A program made the position numbers and the translations under genes. The notes beneath the pieces are model-generated. The model searched no databases. It was not told the origin of the DNA and saw only the letters and a list, made by a program, of their open reading frames with translations. DNA of 5,895 nt from Cyclobacteriaceae bacterium (lineage in GTDB: Bacteria; Bacteroidota; Bacteroidia; Cytophagales; Cyclobacteriaceae): assembly GCA_026994125.1 (NCBI GenBank), contig JALWRJ010000254.1, forward strand, positions 1 through 5,895, in the 5' to 3' direction. This document shows, in pieces, positions 1-5,265 of this stretch (its first letter is position 1; every line of letters begins with the position of its first letter).

Positions 1-45
1 CCAACAAAGATTGGAGAAATTACATATCTCGCACAGAACCTGTAA
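1..45 (+). other. possible C-terminal tail of an upstream gene
   Basis: Frame 1 is open from the window edge for 14 codons (ending ...TYLAQNL) to a TAA at 43-45. Frames 2 and 3 are also open from the edge for about 19 and 22 codons, so the frame cannot be decided from this fragment. The residues match no family I recognise. The only support is that AT-rich intergenic sequence begins soon afterwards. It could equally be non-coding. Confidence 0.2.
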
Positions 46-94
46 GTCTATTTCTTTTTAATTCGGCTTAAGTTAAATAGGGAATGTTTCCAAA

Positions 95-178
95 CATACC
101 TGTTTCATACCTACTTAAATTATAAATGGGATATTGTAAAACTAGGACTTTCATTCCAGGAGTTAAGCAAAGTAGGTA
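95..178. repeat. short direct and inverted repeats upstream of pyrD
   Basis: CATACCT occurs at 95-101 and again at 106-112, an 11-bp period of about one helical turn. The overlapping TACCTACTT (108-116) has a perfect 9-bp inverted partner AAGTAGGTA at 170-178, which lies just before the predicted pyrD -7 element. A small dyad ATGTTT-CC-AAACAT sits at 84-97. The arrangement could be an operator, but in AT-rich sequence short repeats of this size can arise by chance. The rest of 46-205 shows no gene. Confidence 0.35.
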
Positions 179-195
179 AAACACCTCTATCTTTG
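163..195 (+). promoter_or_regulatory. predicted pyrD promoter (Bacteroidota type)
   Basis: TATCTTTG at 188-195 matches the Bacteroidota -7 consensus TAnnTTTG exactly. The -33 position is weak: TTAA at 163-166, 21 bp upstream, instead of TTTG. Transcription would start near 200-203, leaving only a few bases before the GTG start at 206. The consensus is established for Bacteroides and Flavobacterium; its use here is inferred. Confidence 0.5.
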
Positions 196-205
196 CATAA
201 AAAAC

Positions 206-1231
206 GTGTATAAATTTTTAATTCGCCCCATTCTTTTTCTTTTCCCTGCTGAAAAGGCTCACCATATTGCCTTGCAATTGCTTAAACTTACCCATTTACT
301 ACCCGGAGGTGCATTTATACTTAAAAGGTTGTTCGAAGCAGGAAAATCAACCTCTCAAAAAAAATTAATGGGGCTGCAATTTAAAAACCCTATAGGCTTG
401 GCGGCAGGTTTTGATAAAGATGCCCGTTATGTAAATGAGCTAAGCAATTTGGGGTTTGGTTTTATTGAAATTGGAACTGTAACCCCAAAGCCTCAGCCCG
501 GAAACCCAAAACCACGCTTGTTTAGACTAAAGGCTGATAAAGCACTTTTAAACAGGATGGGCTTTAATAATGGAGGGGCATTAGAAGCAGCGAAACGATT
601 AAAAAAAATACGAACTGATATTATAATTGGAGGTAATATTGGTAAAAATAAGGTTACCCCAAATGAGCTGGCAGTAAACGATTATCTGGAAGCCTTCGAA
701 GCTTTGTTTGAAATGGTTGATTATTTTGTGGTAAATGTAAGCTCTCCCAACACCCCTAACCTGCGCGAATTGCAAGATAAAGATCCTTTAAAAGAACTGC
801 TACAACAATTGCAGTTCGCTAATAAGGCCAAGCCCAACCCCAAGCCTATTTTGTTAAAAATAGCTCCCGATATTACCGAACACCAACTAAACGAAATTGT
901 TGAAATAATTAAGCTAACCCACTTGGCCGGAGTGGTGGCCACCAATACCACCATTAGCAAAGCCAATCTTCAACATACCAACGCATTGGCTACTCTCTAT
1001 GGCAATGGAGGTGTTAGCGGAGCACCTTTAACGGTCCCTTCTACCAAAATAATTTCTATGTTACGTTCCAAACTTGGTCCTTCGTACGTAATTATTGGCG
1101 TGGGGGGTATTATGTCTCCCAAAAATGCACAAGAGAAATTAACGGCCGGAGCAGATTTGATACAAGTATTTTCAGGGTTTATTTACGAAGGCCCCGGGTT
1201 TGTTAAAAGAATAAATGAATACATAAGATAA
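206..1231 (+). CDS. pyrD: dihydroorotate dehydrogenase (quinone), class 2
   Basis: PyrD oxidises dihydroorotate to orotate, the fourth step of de novo pyrimidine synthesis, using FMN and passing electrons to membrane quinone. The 341 residues match the class 2 length and keep its blocks: the N-terminal membrane-associating segment (MYKFLIRPILFLFPAEKAHH), NPIGLAAGFDKD (61-72), EIGTVTPKPQPGNPKPRLFR (88-107), NRMGFNN (116-122), NVSSPNTPNLR (177-187) with Ser180 aligning to the catalytic Ser175 of E. coli, KIAPD (218-222), NTTI (247-250), GGVSG (268-272), and the FMN phosphate region GVGGI (298-302) and AGADLIQVFSGFIYEGP (314-330). No essential block is missing. The start is GTG at 206, chosen because the family's N-terminal motif begins exactly there. 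There is no Shine-Dalgarno, which is usual in this phylum. The stop is 4 nt before the methyltransferase gene, suggesting a shared transcript. Confidence 0.96.
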   Translation: MYKFLIRPILFLFPAEKAHHIALQLLKLTHLLPGGAFILKRLFEAGKSTSQKKLMGLQFKNPIGLAAGFDKDARYVNELSNLGFGFIEIGTVTPKPQPGNPKPRLFRLKADKALLNRMGFNNGGALEAAKRLKKIRTDIIIGGNIGKNKVTPNELAVNDYLEAFEALFEMVDYFVVNVSSPNTPNLRELQDKDPLKELLQQLQFANKAKPNPKPILLKIAPDITEHQLNEIVEIIKLTHLAGVVATNTTISKANLQHTNALATLYGNGGVSGAPLTVPSTKIISMLRSKLGPSYVIIGVGGIMSPKNAQEKLTAGADLIQVFSGFIYEGPGFVKRINEYIR

Positions 1232-1235
1232 CAGT

Positions 1236-1850
1236 ATGAAAAAATTTTGGGATGAAAGATATGCACAAGAAAAATATGTATATGGTACTACTCCAAATAA
1301 CTTTTTTGAGCAAAACATAACAAAAATAACTCCAAATGGAAAGTTATTATTTCCGGCCGAAGGGGAGGGGAGAAACGCTGTGTTTGCAGCACAGCAAGGG
1401 TTTGAGGTTACCGCTTTTGATATAAGTAAACAAGGTAGAGAAAAGGCGCTCCTGTTGGCTAAATCTAAAAGTGTAACTTTAAATTATAAATTGGGGAAGT
1501 TAGAAAACCTTGAAATGGAGGAAAATTACTACGATGCTGTAGTATTAATATTTGCGCATTTTCCGCCCGATGTTCGATTGGCCTACCATAAAAAAGCTCA
1601 ACAATTATTAAAAAAAGGAGGGCTAATTGTGTTGGAGGCTTTTCATAAAAACAACTTAATTCAAAAACAACAATACCCCAACATAGGTGGGCCTGGCAAT
1701 CAAGAAATGCTATACACTAAAGAAACCCTTGCCAAGGATTTTAAAGGCATGGAGATGGTTACGCTTTCTGAGGAGTTGGTGCCATTGGCTGAAGGAGATT
1801 TTCATAAAGGTATAGGAGCCGTAGTAAGGTGCATTGCCCGCAAAGTATAA
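1236..1850 (+). CDS. class I SAM-dependent methyltransferase, TehB-like
   Basis: A 204-residue single-domain methyltransferase, probably cytosolic. It opens with FWDERYA and YVYGTTPNNFF (14-24), the N-terminal pattern of small TehB-like (tellurite/thiopurine-type) methyltransferases. Motif I, which binds SAM, is FPAEGEGRNA (39-48), with the Pro-Ala-Glu-Gly variant common in this group. The motif II acidic residue is Asp62 in VTAFDIS. The post-motif region is YYDAVVLIFAHFPP (98-111), followed by LLKKGGLIVLEAF (124-136). The substrate cannot be read from the sequence; TehB homology does not prove tellurite activity. It starts with ATG 4 nt after pyrD and has no visible promoter of its own, so it is probably cotranscribed. 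Codon use is as AT-rich as in pyrD, with no sign of recent transfer. Confidence 0.88.
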   Translation: MKKFWDERYAQEKYVYGTTPNNFFEQNITKITPNGKLLFPAEGEGRNAVFAAQQGFEVTAFDISKQGREKALLLAKSKSVTLNYKLGKLENLEMEENYYDAVVLIFAHFPPDVRLAYHKKAQQLLKKGGLIVLEAFHKNNLIQKQQYPNIGGPGNQEMLYTKETLAKDFKGMEMVTLSEELVPLAEGDFHKGIGAVVRCIARKV

Positions 1851-1867
1851 TTTACCACATTTTAAAC

Positions 1868-1901
1868 AAGCAGGTTTTGGCTTAGAAACCATAAACTGCT
1901 T
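1868..1901 (+). terminator. weak stem-loop after the methyltransferase gene
   Basis: AAGCA-G-GTTT (1868-1877) pairs with AAAC-TGCTT (1893-1901), giving 9 base pairs with one bulged G and a 15-nt loop. It is followed by the T-rich TTATTTGT. It could end the pyrD-methyltransferase transcript, but the long loop and broken T run make it weak, and it overlaps the predicted ftsK promoter. Confidence 0.25.
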
Positions 1902-1907
1902 TATTTG
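1876..1907 (+). promoter_or_regulatory. predicted ftsK promoter
   Basis: TTTG at 1876-1879 and TTTATTTG at 1900-1907 are separated by 20 bp. This fits the Bacteroidota pattern TTTG...TAnnTTTG with one mismatch (T for A at the second position of the -7 element). The predicted transcript start near 1912-1915 leaves a leader of about 15 nt before the ATG at 1928. Confidence 0.4.
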
Positions 1908-1927
1908 TAATTGTTCCAATATCTGAT

Positions 1928-3772
1928 ATGGCCAAAAACGTATATAAATCTAAAAACTTTGCCAATAAACCTAAAGGAGAAAAGCCTCAAAGGCGTTTAC
2001 CCAACTTTACTTTTTTAAAAGACAGGCGGTTGCAGTTAACTGCCGGGTTCTTCCTGCTTTCGCTCTCACTTTTTTTGCTGGTAGCTTTTATATCGTATTT
2101 ATTTACCGGTAAAGCCGACCAAAGTGTTATTGATGCCGTACACGAATTAGGCGTTTTTCAGTCGGGCCTCGAGGTGGAAAACTGGATGAAACTATATGGT
2201 GCACTGGCAGCTCATTATTTTATTTTCGAGTGGTTTGGGCTGGCTTCGTTTTTACTTCCATTCTTGTTTTTTATTTACGGTTACCGCATTGTGTTTTACC
2301 GTAGCCTGGTTAACCTGGGATCGGCTACTATCTTTGTGTTCTTTTTTTTAATATGGATAAGCCTGTTTATGGGCGATATTGTACTAAGCAGCCAGGAGAC
2401 CTCGGTGCTGGCATATTTAAGCGGTGGAGTGGGCTACCATTTAGCACTGGTTGTTAATAGCCTGGTGGGCTGGGGTACTATTCTTGTGTTGCTTTTTTCG
2501 TTGTTGGTGTTTGGTATTTTCTTTTTCGATATTACCTCGTTAGTGGGCTTAAAAACTAAAGTAAAAGATACTGTTAAAGAAGTAGAATCTACCATTGATG
2601 AAAGTGTAACTGACCTGAGTGCCGTAAAGGCCGATACCGATGGGTTCGAAGTGGATACACAAGTGCAGTTCGATGGCCAGGCCGATGAACTATTGCCCGA
2701 GGACGAACCGGATTTGATGACCGACCAAACTGGAGAGGTGATGGGTGAATTACTCGAAGACGAACCGCTTATTTCGCCTATCGATGAACAAGACGACCAA
2801 CTACCAGAACTGGAGTTAGAAGTTACGCCAAGTAAGGCCGATAACATAACTCCCAGCCCTGAAAAAGAACCAGAATTTAGTGTTGAGCAAGAAAAAGAAG
2901 AACAAAAAGCTGATGATGTTGAAAATTACGACCCAACCTTGGATTTGGGCACCTATCAGTACCCTACGCTTGAATTGCTAAACGATTACGGTGAAAATAA
3001 AGTAAAAGTAAGTGCCGATGAACTGCAACAAAACAAGGATAAAATTGTAACTACCTTAACTAATTTTAACATAGGTATTTCGAGCATTAGAGCTACCATT
3101 GGCCCCACGGTAACCCTCTACGAAATTGTGCCGGAGGCCGGCATTAAAATTTCTAAAATTAAAAACCTGGAAGACGACATAGCCTTGAGCCTTTCTGCAT
3201 TGGGGATTCGCATTATTGCCCCTATTCCGGGTAAAGGCACTATTGGTATTGAAGTACCCAATAAAAATCGCGAAATGGTAGATATAAAAGGAGTGCTGGG
3301 TACCGAAAAATTTATGAAAAGTGATGCCGAACTACCGGTAGTACTGGGCAAAACCATTTCGAACGAAGTGTTTATGGTAGATTTGGCCAAAATGCCCCAC
3401 ATTCTTATGGCAGGTGCTACTGGCCAGGGTAAGTCTGTTGGGCTTAATGTACTGCTTACCTCGCTTATCTATAAAAAGCACCCTTCGCAACTTAAACTTG
3501 TGCTGGTCGATCCTAAAAAAGTAGAGCTTAGTTTATTTAACAAATTAGAAAGGCATTTTTTAGCCAAATTGCCTAATAACGAAGACGCCATTATTACCGA
3601 TACCAAGCAAGTTATACATACGCTTAATTCGTTAACCATCGAAATGGATGCCCGATACGATTTACTAAAAGATGCCGGCACCCGAAATATTAAGGAGTAT
3701 AATGCCAAGTTTATTAAGCGTAGGCTAAACCCCGAAAAAGGACACCGGTTTTGCCTTACATTGTATTGGTAA
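1928..3772 (+). CDS. ftsK: DNA translocase FtsK, N-terminal part (frameshifted)
   Basis: FtsK is a membrane-anchored, ATP-driven DNA pump at the division septum that moves the chromosome termini apart. Residues 1-36 are basic and cytoplasmic. Membrane segments lie at about 37-60, 92-124, 130-153 and 168-200. A strongly acidic, low-complexity linker spans about 215-335. The alpha/beta translocase domain begins near 345 with the ISSIRATIGPTVTLYEI and IRIIAPIPGKGTIGIEVPN blocks. Walker A is GATGQGKS at 496-503, followed by LVLVDPKKVELSLFN (524-538). The reading matches Bacteroidota FtsK as far as GHRF (605-608). It then leaves frame and ends after six unrelated residues (CLTLYW). Alone this product lacks Walker B and the DNA-reading gamma domain and could not work as a translocase. 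With one T restored the protein is 834 residues, normal for the family. ATG at 1928 fits the usual MAKN-like start. Confidence 0.93.
   Translation: MAKNVYKSKNFANKPKGEKPQRRLPNFTFLKDRRLQLTAGFFLLSLSLFLLVAFISYLFTGKADQSVIDAVHELGVFQSGLEVENWMKLYGALAAHYFIFEWFGLASFLLPFLFFIYGYRIVFYRSLVNLGSATIFVFFFLIWISLFMGDIVLSSQETSVLAYLSGGVGYHLALVVNSLVGWGTILVLLFSLLVFGIFFFDITSLVGLKTKVKDTVKEVESTIDESVTDLSAVKADTDGFEVDTQVQFDGQADELLPEDEPDLMTDQTGEVMGELLEDEPLISPIDEQDDQLPELELEVTPSKADNITPSPEKEPEFSVEQEKEEQKADDVENYDPTLDLGTYQYPTLELLNDYGENKVKVSADELQQNKDKIVTTLTNFNIGISSIRATIGPTVTLYEIVPEAGIKISKIKNLEDDIALSLSALGIRIIAPIPGKGTIGIEVPNKNREMVDIKGVLGTEKFMKSDAELPVVLGKTISNEVFMVDLAKMPHILMAGATGQGKSVGLNVLLTSLIYKKHPSQLKLVLVDPKKVELSLFNKLERHFLAKLPNNEDAIITDTKQVIHTLNSLTIEMDARYDLLKDAGTRNIKEYNAKFIKRRLNPEKGHRFCLTLYW
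3749..3752 (+). other. ftsK: frame break in ftsK: one T missing from a T run
   Basis: The run here is TTTT, read as TTT TGC CTT. Adding a single T gives TTT TTG CCT TAC ATT, that is F-L-P-Y-I, restoring the conserved GHRFLPYIVLVID junction and joining both halves without losing a residue. The sequence supports a one-base deletion, as a mutation or a sequencing or assembly error. No X-XXY-YYZ slippery heptamer is present (CGG TTT TGC), and four T are short for transcriptional slippage, so a programmed shift is unlikely. Confidence 0.85.
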
Positions 3773-4431
3773 TAGACGAACTGGCCGACTTAATGATGAC
3801 AGCCGGTAAAGAGGTGGAATCGCCTATTGCCAGGCTGGCACAATTGGCACGTGCCATTGGTATTCATTTGGTAGTAGCTACCCAACGCCCATCGGTTAAT
3901 GTAATTACAGGTACTATTAAAGCCAATTTCCCCGCCAGGTTAAGCTTTCGGGTAACTTCAAAAATAGATTCACGCACCATTTTAGATGCCGGTGGAGCCG
4001 ACCAGCTGGTGGGTATGGGCGATATGCTTTTTTCGCAGGGTTCCGATACCCTAAGGCTACAATGTGCTTTTGTAGATACCCCCGAAGTAGAACGCATCTG
4101 CGATTTTATTGGTGAGCAACGTGGGTACGAATCGGCTTACCTGCTGCCCGAGTTTGATGGCGAGGAAGCCGGTGATAGCCTGGATGTAGATTTAAACGAC
4201 CGGGATGCTTTGTTTGACGAAGCCGCACGTGTAATTGTAATGCACCAGCAAGGAAGCACCAGTTTAATACAACGAAAACTCAAATTGGGATACAACCGGG
4301 CAGGCCGCCTTATAGACCAACTGGAAGCAGCCGGAATTGTAGGGCCTTTTGAAGGCAGCAAGGCTCGTAACGTTTTAATTCCCGATGAATACAGTTTGGA
4401 ACAATTATTGAATGAACTTAAAGGAAATTAA
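3751..4431 (+). CDS. ftsK: DNA translocase FtsK, C-terminal part (frameshifted)
   Basis: This is the continuation of FtsK in the -1 frame, 226 residues that join directly to residue 608 of the first part. Walker B is IVLVIDE (4-10 here, about 612-618 in the joined protein). ATQRPSVNVITGTIKANFPARL (43-64) and RVTSKIDSRTILD (67-79) are highly conserved motor segments. The DNA-binding gamma winged helix lies at about 148-211, including TSLIQRKLKLGYNRAGRLID (170-189), the helix-turn-helix that reads polar chromosome motifs in characterised FtsK proteins. The coordinates start at a TTG that is only the first codon after the break; there is no reason to think translation begins there. Sequence conservation looks complete up to the break on both sides, which argues against a long-dead pseudogene. 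Confidence 0.92.
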   Translation: MPYIVLVIDELADLMMTAGKEVESPIARLAQLARAIGIHLVVATQRPSVNVITGTIKANFPARLSFRVTSKIDSRTILDAGGADQLVGMGDMLFSQGSDTLRLQCAFVDTPEVERICDFIGEQRGYESAYLLPEFDGEEAGDSLDVDLNDRDALFDEAARVIVMHQQGSTSLIQRKLKLGYNRAGRLIDQLEAAGIVGPFEGSKARNVLIPDEYSLEQLLNELKGN

Positions 4432-4459
4432 AATTTAACAGGAGGCATTCGTATTTTTG
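4428..4459 (+). promoter_or_regulatory. predicted lolA promoter
   Basis: TATTTTTG at 4452-4459 matches the Bacteroidota -7 consensus TAnnTTTG exactly. The -33 position holds only TTAA (4428-4431), 20 bp upstream and overlapping the ftsK stop codon. Transcription would begin near 4464-4467, giving a leader of about 30 nt before the ATG at 4494. Confidence 0.5.
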
Positions 4460-4470
4460 CACCTTCTGTT
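4437..4470. repeat. inverted repeat flanking the lolA -7 element
   Basis: AACAGGAGG (4437-4445) and CCTTCTGTT (4462-4470) are inverted copies matching at 8 of 9 positions; the ninth would be a G-U pair in RNA. The 16-bp interval between them contains the whole TATTTTTG element. As DNA it is placed like a repressor operator; as RNA it would be a stem-loop at the 3' end of ftsK transcripts, but no T run follows, so it is not a classic terminator. Confidence 0.45.
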
Positions 4471-4473
4471 CGT

Positions 4474-4497
4474 ATGCTTAAACAAGATTTATTATGA
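4474..4497 (+). other. seven-codon ORF overlapping the lolA start
   Basis: ATG at 4474 opens a reading frame coding for MLKQDLL, whose TGA stop (4495-4497) overlaps the lolA ATG (4494-4496) as ATGA. Such overlaps allow translational coupling. The ORF lies entirely inside the predicted lolA leader. It has no Shine-Dalgarno at the right distance and could be a chance ORF. Confidence 0.2.
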
Positions 4498-5129
4498 CAA
4501 AGAAATTAGTAACAGGCATTATGTTAATGGCTATTAGCACGTTTGCCTCTGCACAAAACGCCAAAAGTATTTTGGATGCCATGAGCAAAAAATACAAGGC
4601 TATTCCATCGTTTACGGCCAATATAGAGTACACTATGGTAAATAAAGCCGATGGTGTAAACGATACTTTTAAAGGCAGTATTAAAGTAAAAGGCGATATG
4701 TATAGCCTTACAATGGGTGGGCAGGAAGTAATTAATAACGGAGTGACCGTTTGGACTTACCTACCCGATGACAATGAAGTTAATATTGATAACCACAGTG
4801 CCGAATCGGGCGATATTACCCCATCGAGTATTTACACCATTTATCAAAAAGGATTTAACTATGTACTGCTTACTCCTATAACCAAAGGAGGTAAAAAATA
4901 CGATGTAATTGATTTGATTTCTACAAATAAGGAAGCGCAGTTTTATAAAATAAGACTCGAAATTGCACAAGCCGATAAAACTCTAAATAAATTTACCATG
5001 TACGATAACGAGGGAAGTGAGTTCTCGTACACCATCTCAAATTTTAATGGAAATGTGAACCTAAGCGATTCCGATTTTGTGTTTGATGAAGCTAAGCATA
5101 AAGGTGTTGAAGTAATTGATTTAAGGTAA
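4494..5129 (+). CDS. lolA: LolA-family outer-membrane lipoprotein carrier protein
   Basis: LolA is the periplasmic shuttle that takes lipoproteins released from the inner membrane by the Lol ABC transporter and carries them to the outer membrane. The 211 residues begin with a typical signal peptide: KK, a hydrophobic core (LVTGIMLMAISTF) and likely cleavage after ASA at residue 20, leaving QNAK as the mature N-terminus. There is no lipobox cysteine, so the product should be soluble. The mature part shows the family pattern: an N-terminal helix (ILDAMSKKYKAIPSFTANIEYTM), then beta strands that include FKGSIKVKGDMYSLTMGGQEVINNGVTVWTYLPDDNEV (about 59-96), and a late SDSDFVFDEAKHKGVEVIDLR (191-211). 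It lies 62 nt after ftsK, the same order as in E. coli. Sequence identity among LolA proteins is low, so LolA-like is the safest name. Confidence 0.85.
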   Translation: MTKKLVTGIMLMAISTFASAQNAKSILDAMSKKYKAIPSFTANIEYTMVNKADGVNDTFKGSIKVKGDMYSLTMGGQEVINNGVTVWTYLPDDNEVNIDNHSAESGDITPSSIYTIYQKGFNYVLLTPITKGGKKYDVIDLISTNKEAQFYKIRLEIAQADKTLNKFTMYDNEGSEFSYTISNFNGNVNLSDSDFVFDEAKHKGVEVIDLR

Positions 5130-5148
5130 TAGATACCTGCACTTTGTA

Positions 5149-5177
5149 AAAAAAAGCCACATATTGTGGCTTTTTTT
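5149..5177. terminator. intrinsic terminator after lolA, symmetric on both strands
   Basis: GCCACA (5156-5161) pairs with TGTGGC (5165-5170) around the loop TAT. Seven A precede and seven T follow the stem, so the A and T tracts also pair. The T run provides Rho-independent termination for lolA on the + strand, and the A run would do the same for the - strand. It lies 19 nt past the lolA stop. Confidence 0.85.
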
Positions 5178-5196
5178 ATACCGTTTAAAAATTATA

Positions 5197-5243
5197 AGCC
5201 TTAAGGCTACCAACTTTAGGTAATTAAAATTACCTTGGTAGCC
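5197..5243 (+). promoter_or_regulatory. bulged hairpin in the leader of the S41 protease gene
   Basis: GGCTACCAA (5205-5213) pairs perfectly with TTGGTAGCC (5235-5243). After a 5-nt bulge (CTTTA, 5214-5218), GGTAATT (5219-5225) pairs with AATTACC (5228-5234), giving 16 base pairs in all. The first four bases of the left arm also belong to a 12-bp palindrome AGCCTTAAGGCT (5197-5208), so a small alternative hairpin competes with the large one. No T run follows, so it is not a normal terminator. It ends 22 nt before the protease ATG. I see no convincing TAnnTTTG promoter in 5130-5265. Confidence 0.5.
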
Positions 5244-5264
5244 ATGCCCGCAACAGCTATTTAG
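5244..5264 (+). other. six-codon ORF just before the S41 protease gene
   Basis: ATG at 5244, the base after the large hairpin, opens a frame coding for MPATAI that stops at TAG 5262-5264, one base before the protease ATG at 5266. It might be a leader ORF, or simply chance. A later ATG in a different frame carries the protease homology, so this is not an alternative start. Confidence 0.12.
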
Positions 5265-5265
5265 T

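Noticed and set aside
1710..1919. 69-codon ORF on the - strand with a CLKCGK stretch
   Set aside because: Only one Cys-x-x-Cys pair is present, most of it is antisense to the methyltransferase, and no zinc-binding family is recognisable.
2434..2847. 137-codon serine-rich ORF on the - strand
   Set aside because: It is antisense to the acidic linker of ftsK; Asp/Glu-rich codons read backwards give Ser-rich protein. There is no family resemblance.
3745..3772. Programmed -1 frameshift in ftsK
   Set aside because: Re-reading one T would restore the frame, but CGG TTT TGC is not a slippery heptamer, no strong downstream stem-loop is visible, and four T are too few for usual polymerase slippage.
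3751..4431. A separate short FtsK-like ATPase gene starting at TTG 3751
   Set aside because: It lacks Walker A and begins in the middle of the conserved motor fold; it joins the upstream part exactly.
4440..4445. Perfect Shine-Dalgarno-like AGGAGG
   Set aside because: No ATG or GTG follows at a suitable distance, Bacteroidota rarely use it, and the bases are part of the inverted repeat around the lolA promoter. The TTG at 4457 opens only about 22 codons.
5139..5146. GCACTTTG as a -7 element for the protease gene
   Set aside because: It matches only the TTTG half of the consensus, and transcription from it would run straight into the lolA terminator.
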